Positions 15,001-23,594 of a stretch of 64,000 nucleotides of DNA are shown here, piece after piece. The notes below the pieces were generated by a model. That model searched no databases. It was not told the origin of the DNA and saw nothing but the letters and a program-made list of their open reading frames with translations. Made by a program: the position numbers and the translations under genes. The stretch lies in assembly GCA_030248225.1 (NCBI GenBank), contig JASANE010001579.1, positions 1 to 64,000 on the forward strand, in the 5' to 3' direction. Source of the stretch: Trileptium ribeirensis. Lineage: Eukaryota > Nematoda > Enoplea > Enoplida > Thoracostomopsidae. The first letter of the stretch is position 1. Every line of letters starts with the position of its first letter.

Positions 15001-18000
15001 ATATAACTCCTCTCTAAGAATATACCACCCTAACTATATTCTGGAAATCGGATTCGTCGACCCTAAACAGTTGAAGACCACTTAAAATCATGAAATATTT
15101 ATAATGGGCTCTAGATGACAAAACCATCATTCAGCGGACCAGAAAATCTATATAAAGAGTCTGTTATATTCTCGCTGAATACGATGATTTTGTTATCTAG
15201 AGTCTAACATAGTTATATCATACCTTTTCTATGAAGTTTCAGGGGTTTTACGGTCGATAACACGATTTCCAAAATGAGGCCTTTTGTTTGGTTATGCATT
15301 GTTTACAGAGCATCTAGAATTGGCTATATTACCTTGCTTGATTCCCTGTCCACAATACATAACCAAAAACTTCATTTTGGAAATCGTGTTTATCGACCGC
15401 AAACCCCCTGAAACCGTATAAAAAGGTATAATATAGCCAAGTTGGCCTCTAGATAACGAAACCTTCGTATGCAGCGTGCTTGATAACCTAACAGACAATC
15501 GTTGCAAGGTACAAACACGCAATATGCCGAAATTTGAAAAATGACAAAGTGTCGCCGAAATATATTACGACCTATGGTGATCTAGGGAGTGGTTCCTACA
15601 AAAAAGTTTCAGTAAAGCTATTCGAATGTGTAGCGAGATATAGTCTGTGAAGCACTGGTACCCGTATAGCCAGGTTTGACAATGAATCCTTAAAACCATT
15701 TTTACCATTTTGCCCGGATGGGACTGGAATTGTTGGCGTTCAACTAAAAGCCTCATCGTAATCACTTTTTCTATCGAACAAAAAAGTATTATCGGAATTC
15801 ATTTACCCGAATATGAGGTATGCGTGAAAGCAAGGCAAAACATTTTCACGATTTTCTCACTAACGCCCTCAGTGGAAACTCCGCTGGCATGTTCACTCCG
15901 TTAAGCCTAGTAGTAGCCTGACTTAATTCTTACTCTGGATATTAAATGTTATTTAGAGATTGGTAACATTAATTTAAATCTATTACTCAAAATTGTGTTA
16001 ATTCAGGTGAATTTCACGTATTTGTAAACGATGTTTCGTGTGGTATTGTCCGCGGGAAGAAGCGAAAAGCACTAGTTACTGATCTCCAGCGTACCGCAGT
16101 ACACAGGTGAGGCAATCAATTATGTTGTTTACGCAAACAATCTTATGCTTCACAATGCCGGTTTAATGATAATAGAAAATCTAAGATTTGTAAATGAATC
16201 AGCATAAATAAATTACAATATTTAACGGAAGAACGATGCGCTCTTGTTTTGATTGAAAATTTACCGAATCTTTCTAAATGTTCCCAGGCCCCGGCAAGCC
16301 GAAAAAGTGGGTCTTCGCTGTTAAGCACACACAAGCGTGATACTACTAACTTTTAAAATGAAGACAAAAAATGACAAACATTCTGTTGCTATAATGTACA
16401 TACAACAGCGTCATGCGCGAGCCGGTTACTAAGTGCACAAATAGTTTGAAACCTAAAGTCCAGCTCTTTCGTCCGAAGTAATGCAGCATTTACAGAGAAC
16501 TGTGTGTAGCCACTGCACATCGTGCCGAAATATTAAAAAACGCTGCTACAGAAACTGTGTCACTTTTAGAAAAAACTACTACAGAAACTGTGTCACTTTT
16601 AGAAAACCTGTTACAGAAACTGTGTCACTTTTAGAAAAAACTGCTACAGAAACTGTGTCACTTTTAGAAAAAACTGCTACAGAAACTGTGGCACTTTTAG
16701 AAAAACCGCTACAGAAACTGTGGCACTTTTAGAAAAAACTGCTACAGAAACTGTGGCGGCACTTTTAGAAAAACTGCTACAGAAACTGTGTCACTTTTTG
16801 AAAAACTGCTACAGAAACTGTATCACTTTTATAAAAACTGCAACAGAAACTGTGTCACTTTTAGAAAAAGTGGTGCAGAAATTGTATCACTTTTTGAAAA
16901 ACATGCTACAGAAACTGTGTTTATCTTTAGCGAATTGCTACAGAAACCTTGTTACTTTTAGAATATTTATTGCTACACAAACTCTGTGCCACTTTTAGCA
17001 AAAACTGCGGCACAAATAATTACGTTAGTCTTATGAATGTGATACAGCTTGTGTAGCTATTGTGACACATTTGTTGAGCTCAAAAATCAACATGGCCACA
17101 TGCTTTTTTTAGATCAGAAACCTACCTTGTGTTTGCAACGGAGCAATGAACTGACTAGTCCATGTATTATTATATAACATTAGCCATATGAGGGTTAAAT
17201 TCTGGGATATATGAGGATATCCGCATATAGACAACCTTATCCTAAGTTCCAAAATTTTGTTTTAACTTCACAGACTGTAAAGTAGACTTCGTAGTTAACT
17301 TACTGTTGTAGCTCTATTTTATGATGTTTGAAGGATTGGATATAAACTAAATTTCTAAATTTCAGTCAATTTTAATTGACCAGTGGTAAAAATTTATGTT
17401 GTCATCAAATGATGATCCTGAAATATGTAAAAATAGGAGATGGGACCTGCGAATTTAACAGAGTTGTCGAATCATGCATACATGACTGGTTATATATCGT
17501 ACTTGCAAATATTAAACAGCATGTCAAGGCGAAAGTTATTTGTCTGCCACCGGGCTGAGTGCAAATTGGGATAGCTTTACAGCCCCGTAGACAAAAGAGG
17601 CCGGACTTAGAATGTGTCCATCTCATATCTGGTCTCGGCATTTCTAATGCCGCCAATTTTTCAAATATTCTACGGCCGTATGTTACATAAATACCTAATA
17701 TTCACCCCAACGGTTTTATTTAGAACGAGCGTAGATAAACTGGTCAACTCAAATTGTACTCAAATACACAGCTCCTGTAAACAATACAGAAGCGTAGTAA
17801 ACCATTTGAAAATCTGAAATAATTTGTCGTTCTAGGCATTATGAATTTTTTTAAAAGTTAAACGAACACGGAACGTCGGATAGTATCGTATGGTACGTTT
17901 GATTTATAATATAGCGCAATACGAAAAGATTACTACAATTTCCAGTGTGACTGTGGCATATGGTGGATCAACAAACTGATGGGAGCGCATATGCTGGTAT

Positions 18001-21000
18001 ACAACTTACATTTTACAATACTCTTAGCATGCTCCGTACCGAAGGCATAACTTTGAGATGGCCTTTTTCTAGAAAGTATAAAATTAAACACTGAAAAATT
18101 CACACTTACTGACTCTCCAGACTTTACCGTGTATGCAAACTTCCTGTATCTACTAATAGTGTTAAGGTATAAGTATGGCTAATTATACAAAATTCAGTTT
18201 GAAACAGAAATCTTAATACTTCAAATTCGAAACATTGAATTATTAAAACTCTAATTTACACGCTCATTCCGTTCTGTTAATCGCAGATTAAAATTGATTT
18301 ATTAAAACCGTTGCTATCCAGTCAGTTTGTAGCGCATTGCGTAATATTATCCACAGTGTGTAATCGTCGTGCTGCCATTATCTCAGAAAAAGACATAAAT
18401 CTAGCAAGTCGCGCTAGAGCCTAAAATATCTAGCAGATAGCCATAATAATTTTTTTTGTTTGAATAGTTGCTTTAGAATCTTTTGTATCTGGCAGTCAAC
18501 TATTACATAAAACTCTCTTGAAATTTACTTCAATACATTTGAAATATATTGCTAGGTATTTTGCTGTTACAATTTTTCGTATTTTAATGCTGACTGCAAG
18601 AGACAACAGTTTCCAACTTCTAGATGTTAAAGACACAAAATTTGTTATGGCTAACTGCAAACGCTTTTCGTCTTTTATGAATATGTAGCTGCTAGAGATC
18701 CTTATTATTGTCAGAATATGGTTCGTCGAGTATTCAAATTTCGGTATATTATTGCGTGTTTTACATACATGGAGCGAGGTCCGAAGTCTCAGGTGGTGTA
18801 CCGGGTCCCTGGTGAGTGGAGGTGCGTACCCTCAAGGGCAACTATGTGACCGGCGTCTGCGGCGCCGTTAGGAGTTATGGCACCACCTATAAGGGATGGT
18901 AGCCGACACCTTTGGTTTCGATTTGTTTAGTTATATATTCCTTGCAGGGAATCAAGCCGAATACGTTGGGACGGTTATCTAGAGTCCAGCCCGAATACTT
19001 CATTCCTTTTTATATGTTTTAATTGGGTTTATAGGTAATGAACCCATTGCTAGAATATAGCCTGTCTTCAGAATCTTGGTTATGTATTGCGTATACGCTG
19101 GATACGATGGTTGGGTTTTCAAGAGGCTAGTATACTAATACTTCGTGCATTTTCAGTTGTTTTCGATGGGTTTATAGTCGGCGAGGTGTTAGGGTTTTCA
19201 TACACCAGGTGTTTTGTATACATCATACATAGAGGCTGTTACAAGTAATTACACCAAATCTCCATTTGCTGAAGCCGCGCTCTTTCCGTTTACCGTCGCT
19301 TGCGATATACCAGTAAAAGTGACATATTTCCTGTGGCAGTTTTCAAAAAGTTGTACAGTTTCCATAGCAGATTTTATACAGGTAATATAATTTCTCTAGC
19401 GGTCTTTCTAAAAGTGCCACAATTTCTGTAGCAGTTTTTCTAAAAGTGACACAGTTTCGGTAGCAGTTTTTCTAAAACTGGCAGTTTTTGTAGCAGTTTT
19501 TCTAAAACTATCACAGTTGCTGCAGCAGATTTTTAGAAAAATTTGCCACGATGTATAGTGAATGCACACAACACTCTCTGTGAACGCTGCATGATCGAAT
19601 ACTTCAAAATGTCCGTTAATAAGATTGCTGATTGTGGTTGTATCGTTGAGAGTACCTTATCTGATTTTTCTTCGCCAAGAAGATCTTTAGAATCTTTAGA
19701 TCAGATGTAGAATGAAATTCACCTAGAAAAAGATCTGTCAGGAAAGTTTTAGTAATGCAGGCTTCATCGGTAATGCAACCCGCCAATATTGTCCGACACT
19801 CATTCTGGATAATGCAGGCAGACGTATATTTTATCGAAGCTTTTGAAGGAATGTGGCAAGTCAGAGTAAGCGTCAGTCCAAATACTATGGTTGGTTTCAT
19901 TTTTTGTTGGCACAAAAGTATCATTATAACTTATTCGGATGTTATCATTTAACGAATAAATTTATCAACGAATAAATTTACATTTAACAAATACAGTTAT
20001 GGAAACTGAACGGAATTTGTACATACCGCTCGTTAAAATTGCTTCTTTGTCTGTTTTTTGGAGATCATAACAACTAATCACCGGATGGATCTTCACAATT
20101 CTTTATTTGATCACAAATTCAGTCTATCTTCCGGCGACTCGCCCACCACGTCAAACGGTCAAGGGCAATATTTTTGAAATTTGGTCATCCGTGTATCTAT
20201 ATTTCGTGACCTATATCTTGAGATAGAGTCGATACATACGAAAAACAGAGCCTTCCAAAATCCACTCATAGACAGCTACAACTTTGGTATTATGTATGTT
20301 GTATCAACACTGCTGTTTTCGAACTATGAACCAAAGTTAAAAAAATACCCCAAAACAGTGAAAAAATTTTTCAAAGTTCTACCTGTTAGGGGTGAACGAT
20401 GGGAGGTAGGGTAATTTAACCCGTTAAACACATTGGTTTCTTTGTTTCCTCATATGGGCTGTGTTATTAACGTTGGGCGACAGTGCTGGAGCAAAATTTG
20501 GTAAATTTTGGCGTCAAAATAGTCAGAGCTTGCCATTTTTACAATATAGATATATGTAAGTTAATCGAACGTATTTATAGGTTCTTGGGCTTGCTAAACA
20601 CGATAAAATCAGTTCTGTTTGCGTAGCATGCATCAATTAAGGCAAGTCGTAGAGCCCTACTACGTAAAAACACTCTACAAATTATAATTTTTCGTAAAAA
20701 ATTTTTATGTATAGGTTTCAAAATTTTTCGTCTTTTAGTCATTGGAAGAAATAAAGAGTTGTTCTTCTGTTTTAATATATGACTAAAATGACCAAAGCGT
20801 CTCCACTGAAGTATTATCGCTGTATAATTACAGTCATGGGACTTTAAGCGGGCTTATGGGCCTAAATTTAGAACGACAGAAATGATCAATAAGCGCAAAA
20901 TAGCCACGCTGGCTGTTTTACTCCCATTGCGAGTAACTGGTATTAAAATATTTTGTATAAGTTATAACACAAACACAAACTAACTATAATTTTCATCTTA

Positions 21001-22680
21001 AAAATCCGACATCTTAATTAATGTACTTTTTACTCTTACATAGTCTGAAAAGCTATGAAATTTTTTCGCTGCAACGCCAGGACCGTTTGCAACGTGTTTC
21101 ATACAACACTTGCTTTAAGAGTTGAGGCAGCTACATTAAGTGTGTAAAAATGTTTAAGACAATGAAATAGGTATCAGTAAAATAAGTTAAATTGCTGGAT
21201 ATCTTGAGACTGATTTTTGCAAACACAATATAAATCGTGACATCTAATACGTATTTTCGTGTTTTCGACATATTTATAACTGTATAATATTATTATATAA
21301 CAAAAAACTACCACAAGTTTTTGTAAAATTATTGATAGGTTTCTTATGACTTGTCGGAAACAAGACAGTTTAATAGTGAACACCGAAACAATTTATTGCT
21401 GAAACTATTTATACCAGAAGTTTTGTAGAATGACTGTTACGTTTCGAACCAAAGATGGCATGGAGTCTCAGCGGTCACCTCAGTTAATTGTTGAACCTCA
21501 TTTAACTACAACAGCGGGAACACCCGTTCTAAACCTTTTACCACAAGCTGGTGCTGGGAATGCTTCACCTGTTGGTGTTTCTTGTACTGCAACAGGATCG
21601 GCTACAACAGCATCGAGTGTCGGAGACTACAATAGTTGCGTCAGTAGTCCGAGATCGACACATTCCTGTACGACTGTCAAACACAAGGTGTCCAAGAACA
21701 ACCAGACATCACCAAGTCAAACTCATCACCGTGATCCAGTCTATAGCAGTCAGAGTGTCACTGCCACGACAGAGCTTGTTTCTAGTGGATCAGATTCATT
21801 GACAACAACGCCTAGGGGTGTTCTCACAATGGATCAGTCTGGACTTGCACAGCTTATAGAACGAAATTCGCCCGGATTCGTTGCTGGTGACGACCGAAAG
21901 TCGTCCGGCTCGTGTTCGCCGAAACGTAGAACGTCACTAGACAAGAAAATAGTTACTGGTGGCCAGTGTAAAATCGAGCGTTCGAGGGAAAATGATTCTT
22001 GTTCGTCTCCTGGAAAAAATCGTTCGACGAACTCTGCTTGCGGAATAGCTGCCCGAATGGCTAAAAATCAACCCCGAACAGTATTTCCTCAACAAGCGGC
22101 TGGCACATTGGTTAGCAAATCTGTGGTAGTTACTGCGGGCGCGAAAAATCTAAGAAAATCCACAGTAGAAGTTTGTTCTAACAGACATACTGAGGCATGT
22201 GCGATCCCGAAACAGCAGGCAGCAACCACTGACACACAAGGGAAGGAAGACTGTGTTCAACCAATGGAATCGAAAGAACAAGAGGTTGGTTATTGTGATA
22301 ATTTAAACATTTTGGATAGCAAGTGCAGCAAAAAATTAGTGAAGTTAGATGCCAGTTGTAGTGATACGCTATCTTCGTCCGATGGTTGCGACTCCGGCCA
22401 ACGCCAGCTGGAGTCAAAACTCGGCAGAACTATGGACGACGATCGCGCAGTTACGGCCTTAAAAGAACCGACACCGCTTTTATATATAGAGCAAAGTAAA
22501 ATTCCTGTATCTTCTACGAATTATAAGCATAACAACAATAACAGTATTGGTGATAATTGCAGTGATAATAACAATAATAATAATTGTGACAGTAGCGAAG
22601 GAAATAAAACCGCCTGTAAAGGCAAAAGCGATTCGGTTCCTTCAAATACTTCGACATTAGTGGTTGACGCTATGATGTGA
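1..22680 (+). CDS. IQ-motif, coiled-coil and Ser/Thr-rich protein gene, 3' part (CEP97/LRRIQ-like?)
   Basis: This is the gene-level entry; the 5' part is outside the window. The inferred CDS joins <1-31, 163-359, 5988-6063, 7872-8055, 11098-11150, 12052-12157, 14893-14981 and 21418-22680, giving about 665 codons here. Junction phases agree at every step (0, 2, 0, 1, 0, 1, 0). The second exon has a textbook IQ motif (IQALWRGYVTRR, matching IQxxxRGxxxR), known in this fold to bind calmodulin or EF-hand light chains. The next exons are charged and heptad-like, suggesting a coiled coil. The last exon adds 420 residues rich in Ser, Thr, Asn and Cys with a poly-Asn run near the end, probably disordered. 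IQ plus coiled coil plus a disordered tail fits centrosomal or ciliary scaffolds such as CEP97/LRRIQ proteins, but no leucine-rich repeat is visible, so the family is an inference. The introns are full of repeats. Confidence 0.75.
163..359 (+). CDS. IQ-protein gene, exon with IQ motif
   Basis: The acceptor is TTCTTTGTAG|GATGAT and the donor ACAAG|GTACAA. The exon starts in phase 0 and ends with two bases of a codon. It encodes DDVYFSILDAIRPYTERHC followed by AAVKIQALWRGYVTRR; the IQ core lies at about 235-270. A basic amphipathic stretch (MKLSRIEQTAKLALFGLT) follows the IQ motif. Confidence 0.87.
1000..1327. mobile_element. Tc1/mariner-like MITE
   Basis: Ends TACAGTCAGAATTAAG and CAATTCTGATTATAACTGTA are inverted and start/end in TA. 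The interior contains two near-copies of an AACCAACATTTTT segment and TTTCGTTTAAAC motifs. No coding capacity. Confidence 0.7.
3170..4315 (+). repeat. GGTTCC-rich dispersed repeat, copy 1
   Basis: Bounded by GGTTCCGG-rich ends (3180-3260, 4245-4320). The interior (3660-3850) matches, inverted, 5020-5230, and in direct orientation 27480-27680. Shared text includes TGAAACTGTGCGAGCAG with the inverted copy. Non-coding; the family is unassigned. Confidence 0.7.
4320..4690 (-). repeat. Fragment of foldback-like 170-bp array family
   Basis: Reads as the reverse of the array units seen at 23.9-25.3 kb, with the shared end ATTGCGTGTTTG and CAAATTTCG. It lies between two opposed copies of the GGTTCC-rich repeat, so one family is nested in the other. 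Confidence 0.5.
4695..5300 (-). repeat. GGTTCC-rich dispersed repeat, copy 2 (inverted), with nested MITE
   Basis: Reverse complement of copy 1 over at least 5020-5230, with the GGTTCCGG end at 4700-4760. A 189-bp MITE (4822-5010) is inserted in it; the copy 1 sequence across that point lacks it. Confidence 0.65.
4822..5010. mobile_element. Short TIR element, CTGGCCTGTCCACAG family, copy 1
   Basis: Perfect inverted ends CTGGCCTGTCCACAG and CTGTGGACAGGCCAG, followed by TATAA on the right. The interior is G/C-skewed homopolymer-rich. An empty site is visible by comparison with copy 1 of the GGTTCC repeat near 3845. Confidence 0.8.
5300..5690 (-). repeat. Terminal part of foldback-like family, copy
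   Basis: Matches 15530-15905 in the same orientation and 23595-23900 inverted (for example GAAAACTCCGCT, GAACAAAAAA and CCATTTTTGGATGG-like segments). Apparently the outer end of the element whose array part is at 4320-4690. Confidence 0.5.
5988..6063 (+). CDS. IQ-protein gene, short exon
   Basis: The acceptor is ATAATTTTAG|CTTGAA and the donor ACCGAA|GTAAGT, a full consensus. One base completes the split codon from 359, then 25 codons read LNQGMQEEKFMSQLLADLVK and end in KIWTE, phase 0. The composition suggests a helix. Confidence 0.82.
6064..7871. other. Intron of the IQ gene
   Basis: Mostly AT-rich unique-looking sequence, plus the GC-rich island at 7440-7640. A 60-codon frame at 7254-7436 has a GTAAGT at 7337 but no acceptor whose phase fits the gene. 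Confidence 0.45.
7440..7640. other. GC-rich island inside an intron
   Basis: A stretch with long G runs (GGAGGGGGG, GGGGGGGG) and GC far above the surroundings, immediately after a 60-codon open frame. No ORF, tRNA box or TIR recognised. It could be a fragment of a transferred or repetitive element. Confidence 0.4.
7872..8055 (+). CDS. IQ-protein gene, coiled-coil exon
   Basis: The acceptor is TTATTGTAG|ATTGAAGCA. The exon encodes IEAMKQMSEKRDGSTEKVD and continues through an acidic/basic helix to LARQLRELTATVHSLKDQ, a heptad-like pattern. A strong GTAAGT donor sits at 8043, but using it puts a stop at the start of the next exon. The in-frame solution reads 13 bases further to ACTG|GTAGTT at 8055. 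Either the weaker donor is used or a small exon is missing; the end is therefore less certain than the start. Confidence 0.75.
8056..11097. other. Intron of the IQ gene
   Basis: Holds the 10.09-10.40 kb minisatellite. A single CAGTACTCGCGAGAAATGA end at 8478 and a diverged one at 9530 are orphan ends of the TAGTACTCGC MITE family. Otherwise nothing recognised. Confidence 0.45.
10089..10397. repeat. Minisatellite, 21/42/84-bp nested period
   Basis: About 15 copies of a 21-bp unit (CCAGAGATACCATGGCGATAC-like) alternate with a second 21-bp variant (CCAGAGATACCATCGGAAGAG). The 42-bp pair itself alternates with a CCCTGGCGGTAC version, giving an 84-bp higher-order unit. The unit length keeps several frames open on both strands, so the open frames here are a by-product. 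Confidence 0.9.
11098..11150 (+). CDS. IQ-protein gene, short exon
   Basis: The acceptor GGAAACTGCAG|GCTTGC follows a T-rich tract and the donor is CTACAAAG|GTACCA. With two bases completing the preceding codon it reads LLSKMKDVMHISSQSTK and ends in phase 0. Confidence 0.65.
12052..12157 (+). CDS. IQ-protein gene, exon
   Basis: The acceptor is CGAATATTCAG|GTGACT and the donor TCTGAAG|GTAACA. It is open in phase 0 for 35 codons (VTNLLPKPTDLSFTWKEAS, then TGVLAWKIVDSHLISE) and leaves one base of a codon. A well-formed exon with no named domain. Confidence 0.78.
12500..13430 (+). repeat. Dispersed repeat, copy 1 (pair with 59770-60700)
   Basis: Segments at both ends match 59.77-60.70 kb in direct orientation: TTATCGCCAAA near the left, a CCCGA...TTTTGG stretch, and ACCATAAAA, CCAATAA and TTTCACTCACTACA near the right. 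A Tc1/mariner-like MITE (12560-12827) sits inside. Confidence 0.6.
12560..12827. mobile_element. Tc1/mariner-like MITE
   Basis: Inverted ends TACGGTCACGGACAGAATTA and a TAATGCTGCCCGTTA terminus with TA at each edge. The interior is a tandem of AAACGCACACGCACGC-like units. Confidence 0.7.
13963..14344. mobile_element. Short TIR element, CTGGCCTGTCCACAG family, copy 2, TSD TATAA
   Basis: Ends CTGGCGTGTCCAC and GTGGACAGGCCAG are flanked on both sides by TATAA (13958-13962, 14345-14349). It is longer than copy 1 because of an AT-rich interior (14050-14230). No ORF. Confidence 0.8.
14893..14981 (+). CDS. IQ-protein gene, short basic exon
   Basis: The acceptor is CAATATTCAAG|AGTACC with only a modest pyrimidine tract; the donor is TCACCT|GTAAGA. 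Two bases complete the split Glu codon from 12157, then it reads YQLPTAGILPMQLKRRERG and VISRHYEESP, ending in phase 0. The basic KRRERG stretch stands out. Confidence 0.7.
15000..15905 (-). repeat. Foldback-like family: inverted array plus terminal segment
   Basis: 15174-15322 and 15340-15480 are inverted copies of one another (both hold CACGATTTCCAAAATGA and a GGTTATG tail) around a short loop near 15330. 15530-15905 matches the terminal segment at 23595-23900 inverted. So the element reads right to left here. Confidence 0.65.
16540..17010 (+). repeat. 33-bp tandem array (left arm)
   Basis: About 14 units, each near CTACAGAAACTGTGTCAC followed by TTTTAGAAAAAACTG, with small indels that shift the frame. 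Where in frame it reads TATETVSLLEK repeatedly, an 11-residue by-product of the unit length. Confidence 0.93.
18716..19260 (+). repeat. 170-bp array family, units inside the foldback element
   Basis: Degenerate copies of the unit seen at 23.9-25.3 kb: GGTTATCTAGAGTCCAGC, TTCATTCCTTTTT, GGGTTTATAGG and AATGAACCC. A GC-richer block (18780-18960) of unknown origin precedes them. Confidence 0.55.
19313..19552 (-). repeat. 33-bp tandem array (right arm, inverted)
   Basis: About six diverged units reading TTTTTCTAAAAGTGACACAG then TTTCGGTAGCAG, the reverse complement of the left-arm unit. Confidence 0.88.
19613..21417. other. Intron remainder before the terminal IQ-gene exon
   Basis: AT-rich sequence right of the foldback element. 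Only short open frames below 105 codons; no TIR, array or RNA gene seen. Confidence 0.45.
21418..22680 (+). CDS. IQ-protein gene, long 3' terminal exon
   Basis: The acceptor is TTTATACCAG|AAGTTT, phase 0, and the exon stays open for 420 codons to a TGA at 22678-22680. It is by far the longest open stretch in the window. The ATG at 21430 could also be read as a start, but the frame continues upstream to an acceptor whose phase matches the preceding exon. The sequence is rich in Ser, Thr and Cys, with SP/TP-type phosphorylatable sites, KRR patches and Asn runs near residues 365-395, and no recognisable fold. No AATAAA was noticed in the first 700 bases after the stop; ATTAAA occurs at 23405. 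Confidence 0.85.
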   Translation, partial: KFCRMTVTFRTKDGMESQRSPQLIVEPHLTTTAGTPVLNLLPQAGAGNASPVGVSCTATGSATTASSVGDYNSCVSSPRSTHSCTTVKHKVSKNNQTSPSQTHHRDPVYSSQSVTATTELVSSGSDSLTTTPRGVLTMDQSGLAQLIERNSPGFVAGDDRKSSGSCSPKRRTSLDKKIVTGGQCKIERSRENDSCSSPGKNRSTNSACGIAARMAKNQPRTVFPQQAAGTLVSKSVVVTAGAKNLRKSTVEVCSNRHTEACAIPKQQAATTDTQGKEDCVQPMESKEQEVGYCDNLNILDSKCSKKLVKLDASCSDTLSSSDGCDSGQRQLESKLGRTMDDDRAVTALKEPTPLLYIEQSKIPVSSTNYKHNNNNSIGDNCSDNNNNNNCDSSEGNKTACKGKSDSVPSNTSTLVVDAMM

Positions 22681-23594
22681 CGAATATGGCTGTGTTAAAA
22701 TGTGTTATATATTGAATTAGTTTTTTATACATGCTGTGTTCACGATGACAAAAAAATTATTTTGTTTTTCACATGATTAGATGACGATAAATGTATTACA
22801 GCGTTTCTTGAAATTCAGGGTTTAATAGTATTTTGTGTCTCATGAAATTGGTTTTCAAAACGTAGATCAGAAACCGCATCAATGTATTTTTGGATTACGG
22901 AAAACATAAGCATCGCTTTAAACAAATTATAAGAGTACATGATGAAGTTACCAATGACATAAATAGTCTTTTTCGCTATAAACTGTCGCTGTAGTTTGTG
23001 GTTGATAGTTTCATGTGATCTATACACAGAAATCTTAAATGTGTTTGTACTATCTGTGATGAAGTGACTTCTTTTACAACTAACGTGTTATTTATTTGGG
23101 TTTATATGAGAAGATGCCGCTGTGTGGTGGTTTTAGCAAAATTTTTGGCTTTCACATGAAATGGCATAGGTTCATGCGGGAATGTGCTATATGTTAAAAG
23201 TTAATACCCATGCTACAAGGGCTTTATTTCTTATGTGTGTGTCTTAATTTGTGTTAAGCCATGGTTTTGGCTAGCGGATTGGGCATCGAAGGAGCGGAGC
23301 CGATATACTAAAAATTCGGTCAGATTTATTGGACAATGTTAACACTAAACAGTTCCTTCCATATGCATGTCGATAAAATTGCAATTTGGTCTTAGTCAGA
23401 AAGCATTAAAAGACCAGATGTAGTGGTCTTATCTAAATCTGAGTGAACTGGAATTTTTTTCTTTTTGTCTGCCCACGTTTGTAGGTTTACATATTTGGGC
23501 TCAGTGATTAACTACAGTTATCACTACAATTAAATGAACTTAAACCTTTGTACTGCCGTGATTATGTAATATAATGATGTAATTACAGTAAGGA
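22681..23594. other. 3' flank of the IQ gene
   Basis: AT-rich, presumably 3' UTR then intergenic. GATAAA-like and ATTAAA (23405) hexamers are present; no AATAAA was noticed. Nothing else recognised. Confidence 0.4.

Larger units (their letters stand above)
16470..19612. mobile_element. Foldback-type element with inverted 33-bp tandem arrays
   Basis: 16470-16545 matches the reverse complement of 19550-19612 (ATGCAGC, TTCACAGAGA and GCACATCGTGCC-like text). Just inside each end is an array of a 33-bp unit, long on the left (16540-17010) and shorter and more diverged on the right (19313-19552), in opposite orientation. This is the architecture known from Drosophila FB elements: long inverted ends built of tandem subrepeats. 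The 2.3-kb centre has no long ORF; it carries array units of another family (18716-19260). Confidence 0.7.

Noticed and set aside
16481..16998. ORFs encoding TATETVSLLEK repeats
   Set aside because: Product of the 33-bp array. Indels shift the frame between units and there is no start context or splice support.
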